A stretch of DNA of 64,000 nt from Bacillus badius NBRC 15713 (GTDB lineage Bacteria; Bacillota; Bacilli; Bacillales; Domibacillaceae), in NCBI RefSeq assembly GCF_001591605.1, contig NZ_BCVF01000001.1:62001-126000 (forward strand), read 5' to 3'. Both the position numbers and the translations under genes were made by a program. Of the stretch, positions 55,795-64,000 are shown piece by piece. Below the pieces are notes generated by a model. The model was given only the letters and a program-made list of their open reading frames with translations, had not been told where the DNA came from and did not search any database. Every line of letters starts with the position of its first letter. Position 1 is the stretch's first letter.

Positions 55795-57504
55795 TTGCTA
55801 CAGGAACTGTCCATACGCAACTTTGCGATCATAGAAGAACTCCATGTCTCGCTGGAAAAAGGGCTGACGGTGCTTACCGGTGAAACCGGGGCAGGGAAGT
55901 CGATTATTATTGATGCTGTTCATCTGCTTGTCGGCGGCCGCGGATCGTCTGAGTTTGTCCGCCACGGAGAGAAGAAGGCTGAAATTGAAGGGATGTTTCA
56001 AATTGACAGCCCGAACCATGCTTGCCTCCAAAAAGCGCAGGAATTCGGCATTGAGGCGGAGGAGGAAACCATTATCATTCGCCGGGAGATTTCCGTCAGC
56101 GGCAAGAGCGTCTGCCGCATCAACGGCAAGCTCGTTACTATTGCTATTTTGCGCGAAATTGGCTCTACTCTCGTAGATATTCATGGCCAGCATGAGCATC
56201 AAGAGCTAATGGACGCGAGCCAGCATTTGCGTCTGCTTGATCATTTTGGCGGAACAGAAGTATTGGCGGCAAAGGAAAGCTATGCTGACGTTTATAAACG
56301 ATATGAACAAACGGCTAAAGCGCTCAGCCAGCTAAGCGAAAACGAACAACAAATGGCCCATCGGCTCGATTTGCTGCAGTTTCAGCTGTCTGAAATTCAA
56401 AAGGCTGACCTGCAGCTTCACGAAGATGAGGAGCTGATGGAGGAAAAGAGAAAGCTGAGCAACTTTGAGAAGCTGTACGAATCTGTTCAAAATGCGGCCA
56501 ATGCATTGCAGGGAGAAGGGCGAGGGCTGGATTGGATCGGGCTGGCCATGGCTCAGCTGGAAGCGGCAGCTGAAATTGACGAGTCGTATAAAGCAGCTTA
56601 TGAAGCTGTATCTGAAAGCTTCTATGTGCTTGAGGATGCAGCCCGCCATGCAGGCTCAGCGTTAGATAGCCTGGAGTTTGATCCGAATCGCCTCAATATC
56701 ATTGAAGCAAGGTTAAATGAGATTAACCAGCTGAAAAGAAAGTATGGCAGCTCAATTGAAGAGATTTTAGAGTATGGGGCAAAAATTGAAGAAGAAATTG
56801 ATACATTGACCAATCGGGAAACGCATATCGAGAAATTATCTAATGAACTTTCTGCTTATGAAAAAGATTTGCTGCTTGAAGGCCAGCAGCTCAGCCAGTT
56901 AAGACGAAAAACAGCGGAGAAGCTGACAGATGCTATCCATCAAGAGCTCAAGCAGCTTTATATGGATAAAACGGTCTTTCGGATACAGTTTGAAGCCTTC
57001 ACCGAGAAAGAGGGCTTGCGGTCAAAGCCATTTAAACGGGATGGGCTTGATGAGGTCGAGTTTTATATTTCAACGAACCCCGGCGAGCCCGTTAAACCTC
57101 TGTCGAAAGTGGCTTCTGGCGGAGAACTGTCGCGAATCATGCTGGCCATGAAGACCATTTTTTCTGAACATCAAGGCATCACTTCAATCATCTTTGACGA
57201 GGTAGACACAGGAGTCAGCGGCCGGGTGGCGCAGGCAATCGGCGAGAAGATTTATGAGGTGGCTGTTCATTCGCAGGTGCTTTGTATCTCCCACTTGCCG
57301 CAGGTAGCCGCCATGGCTGATACTCATTTGTACATTTCAAAAATGATGAAGGCCGGCCGGACGAAAACAGTGGTCGAACCGCTGGAAAATCAGGAGAAGA
57401 TCCGGGAAATTGGCCGGATGATTTCTGGCGTGGAAATGACGGATTTAACGAAGCAGCATGCGAAGGAACTGCTTGATCTCGCTGCTTCGCTAAAGAAAAA
57501 ATAA
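55795..57504 (+). CDS. recN: DNA repair protein RecN
   Basis: 569-residue SMC-like ATPase in double-strand-break repair. Walker A GETGAGKS (Gly29-Ser36), central coiled coil (about 160-360), signature LSKVASGGELSRIMLAMK, Walker B IIFDEVDTGVSG. Start TTG 55795 with TGAGGTGA. 17 nt after argR. Confidence 0.95.
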   Translation: MLQELSIRNFAIIEELHVSLEKGLTVLTGETGAGKSIIIDAVHLLVGGRGSSEFVRHGEKKAEIEGMFQIDSPNHACLQKAQEFGIEAEEETIIIRREISVSGKSVCRINGKLVTIAILREIGSTLVDIHGQHEHQELMDASQHLRLLDHFGGTEVLAAKESYADVYKRYEQTAKALSQLSENEQQMAHRLDLLQFQLSEIQKADLQLHEDEELMEEKRKLSNFEKLYESVQNAANALQGEGRGLDWIGLAMAQLEAAAEIDESYKAAYEAVSESFYVLEDAARHAGSALDSLEFDPNRLNIIEARLNEINQLKRKYGSSIEEILEYGAKIEEEIDTLTNRETHIEKLSNELSAYEKDLLLEGQQLSQLRRKTAEKLTDAIHQELKQLYMDKTVFRIQFEAFTEKEGLRSKPFKRDGLDEVEFYISTNPGEPVKPLSKVASGGELSRIMLAMKTIFSEHQGITSIIFDEVDTGVSGRVAQAIGEKIYEVAVHSQVLCISHLPQVAAMADTHLYISKMMKAGRTKTVVEPLENQEKIREIGRMISGVEMTDLTKQHAKELLDLAASLKKK

Positions 57505-57640
57505 AAACAAAGAGAAGCGGCAACATGCAGACATCAAGTGTTTACAATCAGCCCGGTAACTTTTTCTAAATAGATAACTGCCGAATAAGAAGGGAAAGCA
57601 GCTGAAGACGTGATGCTGCGGTCAAAGGAGAAGGGGAGAT

Positions 57641-58330
57641 ATGCTCATAGAGGTCAGTGATTTTATTTTTAATCTTGGTGTAGCGACCATTTTGTCAATG
57701 GTGATGGGGTTAGAACGGGAAATTAAGAAAAAGCCAATCGGCTTAAAAACATGTGTGGTTATTGGAATTACCAGCTGTTTGCTGACGGATGTCTCGATTG
57801 AGGCCGCCAATCATTTTGCGATTCCTTATGAAAAGCCAATGGATCCGCTCAGGCTGGCGGCCCAGATTGTATCAGGGATTGGTTTTTTAGGAGCCGGTGT
57901 AATTCTAAGGCGAAACAATGATATTATTTCCGGACTGACTACAGCTGCTATCGTATGGGGAGCAGGGGCAATCGGTATTGCTTGCGGGGCCGGTTTTTGG
58001 ATGGAAGCGATTATTTCTACTTGTTTAATTATTATCAGCGTTGAAATCTTTCCAATTATATTTAAATGGATTGGCCCTAAATCTTTAACAGAAAAGCAGT
58101 TGAAAGTGCGGATTATCGTGGATAACGATGAGAAAATGACAGACGTCTTAAAACAAATGAAGCATAAAGGCATGAAAGCAAGCAAAGTCCGTATTAAAGA
58201 TGTCCAAGAAGGACATCTTCAGCAATTAGACTTAATCATTTTAGTGAACGAAAAGTTATATGCAACAGATGTATATCATGAATTAAAACAAATCACACAT
58301 GTGACCAGTGTGGAGATGGAAGCCTTGTAA
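57641..58330 (+). CDS. MgtC/SapB family membrane protein
   Basis: 229-residue protein: N-terminal MgtC domain with about five membrane helices (LSMVMGLEREIKKKPIGLKT, SGIGFLGAGVILRR, GLTTAAIVWGAGAIGIACG) and a C-terminal soluble ACT-like domain. The family is linked to low-magnesium stress and membrane ATPase control; the role here is unknown. AAGGAGAAGGGG site. This gene is absent between recN and spoIVB in B. subtilis. A terminator follows. The 136-nt upstream gap shows no magnesium riboswitch. Confidence 0.9.
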   Translation: MLIEVSDFIFNLGVATILSMVMGLEREIKKKPIGLKTCVVIGITSCLLTDVSIEAANHFAIPYEKPMDPLRLAAQIVSGIGFLGAGVILRRNNDIISGLTTAAIVWGAGAIGIACGAGFWMEAIISTCLIIISVEIFPIIFKWIGPKSLTEKQLKVRIIVDNDEKMTDVLKQMKHKGMKASKVRIKDVQEGHLQQLDLIILVNEKLYATDVYHELKQITHVTSVEMEAL

Positions 58331-58372
58331 ACGAGCTGGTCCGCAAAAATTTGTTGTTGCTTTCCATATTTA

Positions 58373-58400
58373 ACAGCCTGTCCCAGACAGGCTTTTTTTT
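58373..58400 (+). terminator. mgtC-family gene terminator
   Basis: AGCCTGTC/GACAGGCT with CCA loop and eight T. Confidence 0.9.
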
Positions 58401-58443
58401 ATTTTCTGCTGTCAGCCCCATCCAACTGTGGGCAGCTTTTTAC

Positions 58444-58474
58444 GTAATAATTGAGCCCCTTCAAGGAGAAAGTA
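58444..58474 (+). promoter_or_regulatory. Sigma-F/sigma-G-type promoter of spoIVB
   Basis: GTAAT (58444-58448), 16 nt, then GGAGAAAGTA (58465-58474), the latter a full match to the sigma-F -10 pattern GGnrAnAnTw. In B. subtilis spoIVB is expressed in the forespore under sigma-F and sigma-G. Confidence 0.6.
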
Positions 58475-58525
58475 TAGATACAGCCGGCAAGAGGGGCTTG
58501 ACTAGAAGCGAGGAGAGTGAACGGT

Positions 58526-59731
58526 TTGAACAAGTATCGATCCCATACAATCACTGGTGGAATTCTCCTTGTTTCTTTTGTAGTATGTTTAATTATTTCT
58601 TCTTTTATGAATAGCGCCCATGCTGCAGGCATGAGCCATTTGCAAAAAGAAAATGAGCCTTCGGCCGCTAACCTTACGCTGAATGAGAAAACGAAGCTTT
58701 TGCAGCTGGCGGGTTTTCCGGAGGACAATGAAAAAGCAGCGGCGATTCGCAAAATCCGTGTTATTCCGGGCGGCCAATCCATAGGGATCAAGCTGAATAC
58801 ATTTGGTGTCCTCGTAGTTGGTCACCATCTTATTGATGCCTCTGGAGGCAAGCTATCCCCGGGAGAGAAAGCAGGCATCAGGGTTGGCGATATGATTGTG
58901 GAAATTAACGGGAAGAAAATTGAAAAGATGCAGGATATTAGTCAATTTGTCCAACAGGCAGGCAAGGAAGCCGAGCCGCTTCAGGTGACTATACGCAGAA
59001 ATGAAAAAATGGTCCGCACAGAGCTACAACCGCTAAAGGATGAAAAGGAGCAATCATATAAGATTGGCCTTTATATCCGGGATTCTGCTTCAGGCATAGG
59101 AACGCTGACATTTGTGGAACCTGAGTCAGGAAAATATGGAGCTTTGGGTCATGTGATTGCGGATGCTGATACGAAAAAACCGATTATCGTTCAAGGCGGA
59201 GAAATCGTCAAATCGAAGGTTACTTCCATTGAGAAGGGACGGAATGGGAATCCAGGCGAAAAGCTTGCCCAATTTTCAGCCGGCCAGAAAAAACTTGGGG
59301 ATATAAAGAGGAACAGTCCTTACGGGATATTCGGACAATTGAACGAACCGATTTCTGGCAATATGAAGAAAGAGTCTTATCCGGTTGCCTTGTCTCACGA
59401 GGTGAAAGAAGGTCCTGCCAAAATTTTAACCGTGATTGATGGAGAAAAAGTGGAATCGTATGATGTGGAAATTGTCAGTACCATCCCGCAAAAGTATCCG
59501 GCTACAAAGGGAATGGTTTTAAAAGTAACAGATAAACGGCTGCTTGATAAAACAGGGGGAATTGTTCAAGGGATGAGCGGCAGCCCGATTATTCAGAACG
59601 GAAAAGTCATTGGAGCGGTTACGCATGTATTTGTTAATGACCCGACATCAGGTTATGGCGTTCACATTGAGTGGATGTTAAATGAGGCGGGCGTTTCGTT
59701 AACGGAAACAGAGCAAAGGGAAGCAAGTTGA
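58526..59731 (+). CDS. spoIVB: SpoIVB serine peptidase
   Basis: 401-residue forespore-secreted serine protease that triggers pro-sigma-K processing. N-terminal membrane anchor/signal (about 11-35), PDZ domain (about 95-180; [15 protein letters not shown]... [16 protein letters not shown]), then the SA-clan peptidase with catalytic Ser353 in [12 protein letters not shown] 58526 lies 8 nt after GAGGAGAG; GTG 58517 is too close. Confidence 0.94.
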   Translation: MNKYRSHTITGGILLVSFVVCLIISSFMNSAHAAGMSHLQKENEPSAANLTLNEKTKLLQLAGFPEDNEKAAAIRKIRVIPGGQSIGIKLNTFGVLVVGHHLIDASGGKLSPGEKAGIRVGDMIVEINGKKIEKMQDISQFVQQAGKEAEPLQVTIRRNEKMVRTELQPLKDEKEQSYKIGLYIRDSASGIGTLTFVEPESGKYGALGHVIADADTKKPIIVQGGEIVKSKVTSIEKGRNGNPGEKLAQFSAGQKKLGDIKRNSPYGIFGQLNEPISGNMKKESYPVALSHEVKEGPAKILTVIDGEKVESYDVEIVSTIPQKYPATKGMVLKVTDKRLLDKTGGIVQGMSGSPIIQNGKVIGAVTHVFVNDPTSGYGVHIEWMLNEAGVSLTETEQREAS

Positions 59732-59760
59732 ACAAGCGGAGAAATCCGCTTGTTTTTTAT
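59731..59760 (+). terminator. spoIVB terminator
   Basis: ACAAGCGG/CCGCTTGT with T run. Confidence 0.85.
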
Positions 59761-59807
59761 ATAAACCATTATTAGGAAAAAACTCTCCGTAATGAAAATG
59801 GAAGAAA

Positions 59808-59899
59808 TTCGTCGAAAATAAAAGAAAACCAACGAAAAAAATATATATTATTAAAATTTAAAGGAAATCATTTCCCTTTGTCGAAAAAACTATTAGAAT
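59808..59899 (+). promoter_or_regulatory. spo0A upstream region with 0A boxes
   Basis: A perfect 0A box TTTGTCGAA (59877-59885) and a one-mismatch TTCGTCGAA (59808-59816). AGGAAAT at 59862-59868 resembles a sigma-H -35, and TAGAAT (59894-59899) may be a vegetative -10. This suggests Spo0A~P autoregulation plus sigma-H input, as in B. subtilis, but the exact promoter is not fixed. Confidence 0.6.
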
Positions 59900-59945
59900 A
59901 AATGTACAGTTATAAGAGAGCAAACGGATGGGGAGGAATTTAACG

Positions 59946-60734
59946 ATGACTAAAATAAAGGTAGCAATCGTAGATGATAATCGGGATCTGGTAAAAATGC
60001 TGGAAGAATATATCTCTTCACAAGAGGACATGGAAGTGACAGGCAGTGCCAACAATGGCCAGGATTGTTTAGACATGCTCCCGGACGCAAAGCCTGATGT
60101 GCTTATTCTTGATATTATTATGCCTCACGTTGATGGGCTGGCGGTTCTGGAAAGAATGCGCGAGCTTGATCTTGAAACCTTTCCCAATGTTATTATGCTT
60201 ACAGCTTTTGGCCAGGAGGATGTCACGAAAAAGGCAGTGGAACTCGGCGCTTCTTATTTCATGTTAAAGCCTTTCGATATGGAAAGCCTTTTCAGCCACA
60301 TTCGCCAGGTGAGCGGAAAAGAAAATTCCATGATGCGGCGTTCATCGCAGGAAACGTTGAAGCAGCCGGCAAAGAAAACCGTCAATCTCGATGCCAGCAT
60401 TACAAGCATTATTCATGAGATCGGTGTTCCCGCTCATATTAAAGGATATATGTACTTGCGAGAGGCCATATCGATGGTTTATAACGATATTGAATTGCTC
60501 GGTTCCATTACGAAAGTTCTTTATCCAGACATTGCTAAAAAATACAACACTACTGCCAGCCGTGTAGAACGGGCCATTCGTCATGCAATTGAAGTGGCAT
60601 GGAGCCGCGGCAATATCGACTCTATTTCCAGCTTATTCGGCTACACGGTCTCCATGACAAAAGCCAAGCCAACGAACTCTGAGTTCATTGCGATGGTTGC
60701 TGATAAGCTGAGACTTGAACATAAAGCTTCTTGA
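59946..60734 (+). CDS. spo0A: Sporulation master response regulator Spo0A
   Basis: 262 residues. Receiver domain (1-120) with Asp10, Asp11 and phosphorylation site Asp56 ([12 protein letters not shown]), Thr and Lys switch residues in MLTAFG and MLKPFD; C-terminal DNA-binding domain with the recognition helix [20 protein letters not shown] 59946 after GGGGAGGAA. It turns on spoIIIA-type sporulation gene programmes. Confidence 0.98.
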   Translation: MTKIKVAIVDDNRDLVKMLEEYISSQEDMEVTGSANNGQDCLDMLPDAKPDVLILDIIMPHVDGLAVLERMRELDLETFPNVIMLTAFGQEDVTKKAVELGASYFMLKPFDMESLFSHIRQVSGKENSMMRRSSQETLKQPAKKTVNLDASITSIIHEIGVPAHIKGYMYLREAISMVYNDIELLGSITKVLYPDIAKKYNTTASRVERAIRHAIEVAWSRGNIDSISSLFGYTVSMTKAKPTNSEFIAMVADKLRLEHKAS

Positions 60735-60825
60735 AAGGGCAAGGATACGGGCAAATAATACCGGCAAATGAAGCTGTCTGCTCTGTTTTTGTACATAACA
60801 GCAGGCAGAAAAAGGATGTGTTGCT

Positions 60826-61560
60826 ATGACCGCTATCTTTGCTCATCGCGGTTTTTCTGCCATCGCTCCTGAAAACACAATGGCTGCTTTTCGGGCGGCA
60901 GAAACAGCAGGAGCTGACGGCATTGAACTAGACGTTCAGTTGACAAGAGATGGGCGTCTGGCGGTAATTCATGATGAAAAGCTGAATCGGACAACCAATG
61001 GCCAGGGGTATGTCAAAGATTGGGACTGGAAGGATTTATCCCGGCTAGAGGCCAAATATAAATTTACAGAAGCTGATCAAGATATTGGCATCCCGCTTTT
61101 GGAAGACGTATTTGAGTGGATGCGGGAAAACGAAATTATTTGCAACGTTGAATTAAAAAATAATGAGTTTGCTTATGAAGGCATGGAAGAGAAAGTTATT
61201 CGGCTCATTCGGCAATTTAACTATGAAGGCCGCGTCATCCTTTCCTCGTTCAATCATTACTCGTTAACGTATGTATACCGGCTTGCCCCGGATTTAGAGA
61301 CCGCTGCTCTTTACTCATCTCATCTTTACATGCCGTGGAAATATGCAGAGGCAATTCGGGCTGGAGCGATCCATCCAAATATCCGCACAGTAAAAAGTGA
61401 GATCATCCGTTCATCAGTCGAGAATGGCATTCATATTCGCCCATATACGGTAAATAAGGAAAAGCACATTCGCTGGCTTATAGAAGAAGGCTGTACCGGC
61501 CTGATTACCGATGATCCTAAAGCGGCTTTGGCCATTCGTGACCAAGTACTGGATACGTAA
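60826..61560 (+). CDS. yqiK: Glycerophosphodiester phosphodiesterase (YqiK)
   Basis: 244-residue cytosolic GDPD-fold enzyme hydrolysing glycerophosphodiesters. AHRGFSAIAPENTMAAF, GADGIELDVQLTRDG, VIHDEKLNRTTNG and a NVELKN metal site are present. No signal peptide. ATG 60826 after AAAAAGG. In B. subtilis yqiK lies downstream of spo0A too. Confidence 0.94.
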   Translation: MTAIFAHRGFSAIAPENTMAAFRAAETAGADGIELDVQLTRDGRLAVIHDEKLNRTTNGQGYVKDWDWKDLSRLEAKYKFTEADQDIGIPLLEDVFEWMRENEIICNVELKNNEFAYEGMEEKVIRLIRQFNYEGRVILSSFNHYSLTYVYRLAPDLETAALYSSHLYMPWKYAEAIRAGAIHPNIRTVKSEIIRSSVENGIHIRPYTVNKEKHIRWLIEEGCTGLITDDPKAALAIRDQVLDT

Positions 61561-61612
61561 AAAACTCCTTATGCGCAGTCTGTCAAAAAGCAGAAGCGCA
61601 TAAGGAGTTTTC
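61559..61612. terminator. Bidirectional terminator between yqiK and yqzF
   Basis: AAAACTCCTTATGCGC pairs with GCGCATAAGGAGTTTT, a 16-bp perfect stem, with T/A tracts on both sides; serves both convergent genes. Confidence 0.93.
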
Positions 61613-61847
61613 ATTTGTCTTTAAACTTGTTTTGCACCTTATTATTTTTGCGGTCCCTATGAAAAATGAAGCCGGCGACAAACCCCAGACCCCCGATGAA
61701 CAAAATGAGACCCACAAGGAACTGCAGCCATAAAAACGGGAAAGGCGACTGCAATATGCCGAATAGCATATCTCTCATTAACTTTATGCCAAGTCCCGCC
61801 AGAAAGCCGGGAATAACTAAAACCAATAACGCCAGTAGTCGGATCAT
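61611..61847 (-). CDS. yqzF: DUF2627 membrane protein (YqzF)
   Basis: 78-residue protein with two or three hydrophobic helices (LLALLVLVIPGFLAGLGIKLMRD, FLWLQFLVGLILFIGGLGFVAGF) and a basic tail. Matches YqzF/DUF2627 by size and position. ATG 61847 with GGAGGAG 10 nt upstream; the longer frame starts before that site. Function unknown. Confidence 0.83.
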   Translation of the reverse strand: MIRLLALLVLVIPGFLAGLGIKLMRDMLFGILQSPFPFLWLQFLVGLILFIGGLGFVAGFIFHRDRKNNKVQNKFKDK

Positions 61848-61979
61848 TTCAAGTTTACTCCTCCAATTATTACTCACAAAAATCATATCCTACCTGTAAA
61901 ATTTGTCAAGCGAGATTCACAGGTATACAATAAAAGCATGCAAGAATTTGCAGGCTGAAAGAAAGCGGGGGATGGCTTT

Positions 61980-64000
61980 ATGCAAACAGCTTTAATTATT
62001 GGCGGTGGACAAGGCGGCCTTTCAGTTTTAAAAATATTAAAGAATAGTCAAATGATGAAGGTTGCAGCGGTGACAGATGTTGACGAGGGAGCGCCGGCTC
62101 TTCAGTTAGCGCGGGAAATGGGGATCCCGACAGGCAAGGACTGGAGAATATTTATGGGGGAACAGCCGGATGTCATTATTGAGGTAACCGGCGACAGCAA
62201 GGTGCTGGAAGCGGTTCGCCAATACGCCCCCCGGGCTATCGTTATTCCCGGCAGCGTTGCCTATTTGCTCGCACAACTGCTCAAGCAAAAAGAAGAATTA
62301 ATTATGCAGCTGAAAAATCAGTCCTACCAATATGATGTTATTTTTGAATCGATTGATGAGGGCATGATCGTCATTGGCGATACAGAAAAAATTATTTTAT
62401 TTAATAAAAGTGCGGAACGGATATTAGGCATTCGCAAGCAAGAAGCGATAGGGCGCCATATTCAGGACATCGTGCCCAACAGCCGCTTGCCGGAAGTCCT
62501 AAAAACGAAACGGGCAGAAATTAATCAGGCGCAGCAGCTCGCCGATAATGAGAAAATCATTACTTCGAGGATTCCCATGATTACTGCCGAGGGGAAAGTG
62601 ATTGGGGCTTTTTCTATTTTTAAAGATATTACCGAGGTAGTTAACCTGGCTGAGGAAATCACGAATTTGAAGGAAATTCAAACGATGCTTAAAGCCATTA
62701 TTTTTTCCAGCGATGATGCTATTTCAGTCGTGGACGAAAAAGGGCGGGGGCTGCTCATCAATCCGGCCTATACGAGGTTAACGGGCCTTAGCGAGAAAGA
62801 GGTCATCGGAAAGCCGGCAACCATCGATATTTCAGAAGGGGACAGCGTGCACTTGCAGGTGCTGGCGAAGAAACAGCCTGTGCGCGGGGTTAAGATGTAT
62901 GTCGGTCCTAAAAAGAAGGAAGTCGTTGTGAATGTAGCCCCTATTCTTGTGGATGGCCATTTAAAGGGCAGCGTCGGTGTCATTCATGATTTGACAGAAA
63001 TTCAATCCTTAACGAAAGAGCTTGACCGCGCAAGGCAAATTATCCGTACGTTAGAAGCCAAGTACACATTCGAGGAAATTATCGGTTGCTCTGAGGAAAT
63101 GAAAATTGCGGTAGAACAGGCGAAAGCAGGTGCAAACACGCCGGCTACAGTTCTCTTAAGAGGAGAGTCGGGAACCGGAAAAGAGTTGTTTGCCCATGCC
63201 ATTCATAACGCCAGCGATCGCCGTTATAACAAATTCATCCGTGTCAACTGCGCCGCCTTGACGGAATCACTGCTGGAAAGCGAACTTTTCGGCTATGAAG
63301 ACGGAGCTTTTTCAGGGGCCCGCCGCGGCGGCAAAAGGGGACTGTTTGAAGAAGCAAATAATGGAAGCATTTTTCTCGACGAAATCGGCGAATTAAGTGC
63401 TAATATGCAGGCGAAATTGCTGCGTGTGCTGCAAGAGCAGGAAATTGTCCGCGTCGGCGGGGCAAAAGCGATCGCTGTGAATGTTCGTGTGATTGCTGCT
63501 ACGAACGTTAATTTGGAAAGGGCCATGGTTGAGGGAACTTTCCGGGAGGACTTATATTACCGCCTGAACCGGATGCCTATACATATTCCGCCGCTTCGCC
63601 ATCGGAAAGCGGATATTCCGCTTTTGTGTGAACGGCTGATTGCCAAGATTAACCAAGACTATGGAAGAAGCGTGAAAGGCGTGACTTCTCAAGCTATGCA
63701 AAAGCTAATGGCCTATTCATGGCCCGGTAATGTGCGCGAATTAGAGAACGTTCTCGGCAGAGCGATGATTTTTCTGAATTACAGTGATTATCTTATTGAT
63801 GCATCGGCCCTTCCGCCGCTGATAGAAGATAAAGTAGCATCAGCAGAGAAGTCGGCTGAATGGCCAGCCATTGCAAAGGGGCGTTCATTGCAGGAAATGC
63901 TTGATCTGTATGAAAAAGAAATTTTGCAATCCCGCCTTGCTGCTAATAAAGGCAATAAAACCGCAGCGGCCAAGGATTTGAACATTTCCATTAGAAATTT
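61980..64000 (+). CDS. bkdR: Sigma-54-dependent activator BkdR (YqiR), 3' end outside window
   Basis: 673 codons visible, no stop before the window edge. N-terminal Rossmann-like sensor ([13 protein letters not shown]), two PAS domains (about 115-215 and 230-340), and an AAA+ sigma-54 interaction domain with Walker [10 protein letters not shown] (Gly395), GAFSGA loop (442-447; usual form GAFTGA), Walker [12 protein letters not shown] and [10 protein letters not shown]. The Fis-type HTH is just beginning at the edge ([15 protein letters not shown]). In B. subtilis it activates the bkd branched-chain keto acid operon with SigL. ATG 61980 with GGGGGATGG. Confidence 0.93.
   Translation, partial: MQTALIIGGGQGGLSVLKILKNSQMMKVAAVTDVDEGAPALQLAREMGIPTGKDWRIFMGEQPDVIIEVTGDSKVLEAVRQYAPRAIVIPGSVAYLLAQLLKQKEELIMQLKNQSYQYDVIFESIDEGMIVIGDTEKIILFNKSAERILGIRKQEAIGRHIQDIVPNSRLPEVLKTKRAEINQAQQLADNEKIITSRIPMITAEGKVIGAFSIFKDITEVVNLAEEITNLKEIQTMLKAIIFSSDDAISVVDEKGRGLLINPAYTRLTGLSEKEVIGKPATIDISEGDSVHLQVLAKKQPVRGVKMYVGPKKKEVVVNVAPILVDGHLKGSVGVIHDLTEIQSLTKELDRARQIIRTLEAKYTFEEIIGCSEEMKIAVEQAKAGANTPATVLLRGESGTGKELFAHAIHNASDRRYNKFIRVNCAALTESLLESELFGYEDGAFSGARRGGKRGLFEEANNGSIFLDEIGELSANMQAKLLRVLQEQEIVRVGGAKAIAVNVRVIAATNVNLERAMVEGTFREDLYYRLNRMPIHIPPLRHRKADIPLLCERLIAKINQDYGRSVKGVTSQAMQKLMAYSWPGNVRELENVLGRAMIFLNYSDYLIDASALPPLIEDKVASAEKSAEWPAIAKGRSLQEMLDLYEKEILQSRLAANKGNKTAAAKDLNISIRN

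Noticed and set aside
57505-57640. Magnesium riboswitch before the mgtC-family gene
   Set aside because: Only 136 nt with no M-box-like helices or terminator that I could fold by eye.

Overview
This window is a stretch of chromosome from an endospore-forming Bacillaceae bacterium (Bacillus or a close relative). The evidence is a complete spoIIIA operon, spoIVB and spo0A, the comG competence pilus operon, a tandem glycine riboswitch ahead of gcvT, and a gene order that follows the B. subtilis yqfZ-to-yqiR region almost gene for gene. Genus and species cannot be set from sequence alone. I see no rRNA, tRNA, CRISPR array or prophage.

Layout. 1-12.5 kb: a partial yqfZ-like gene, a DUF1189 gene, a Na/Pi cotransporter, sodA, an MFS transporter, pbpA, the pstSCAB phosphate ABC operon behind a four-hexamer Pho-box promoter, then yqzC/yqzD. 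12.6-18.7 kb: rpmG, 5-formyl-THF cyclo-ligase, the rhomboid protease gluP, yqgQ, an LTA-synthase paralogue, small membrane proteins (DUF2759, DUF2626) and a metallo-beta-lactamase-fold hydrolase. 19-23.2 kb: comGA-GG and yqzE. 23.3-31.6 kb: yqhG/yqhH (SNF2-type helicase), the glycine riboswitch with gcvT-gcvPA-gcvPB, a membrane-anchored rhodanese and lipM, which together cover glycine cleavage and protein lipoylation. 31.7-34.8 kb: a B12-dependent (class II) ribonucleotide reductase gene interrupted by a 279-nt group I intron. 34.9-40 kb: patatin-like lipase, yqhP/Q/R, aroQ, papA and efp. 40-40.4 kb: a decayed IS1182-type element. 40.5-45.7 kb: spoIIIAA-AH behind a sigma-E promoter. 45.8-55.1 kb: accB/accC, yqhY, nusB, folD, xseAB, ispA, dxs and tlyA. 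55.3-64 kb: argR, recN, an mgtC-family gene, spoIVB, spo0A, a glycerophosphodiesterase, yqzF, and bkdR cut by the window end.

The standout is the nrdJ intron. It splits the catalytic Asn-Pro-Cys-Gly-Glu motif between Gly480 and Glu481. It has a U.G wobble at the 5' splice site paired with an internal guide sequence, a matching P10 pairing with the 3' exon, a terminal G, and several of the expected group I helices. Splicing restores an 853-residue enzyme; without it translation stops one codon into the intron. The gene lies behind two NrdR-type boxes and no cobalamin riboswitch was seen.

Other points worth a look: an apparent ATT start codon for spoIIIAD; a transposase remnant where yqhV normally lies; a possible phoU remnant after pstB; Pho-box-like repeats near the Na/Pi cotransporter; a FapR-like palindrome ahead of accBC; and a promoter-plus-terminator unit between ispA and dxs. 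Many start codons were moved inward from the longest open frame on the basis of ribosome binding sites; these choices are stated per gene. Synteny statements are from memory of B. subtilis, not from a search.
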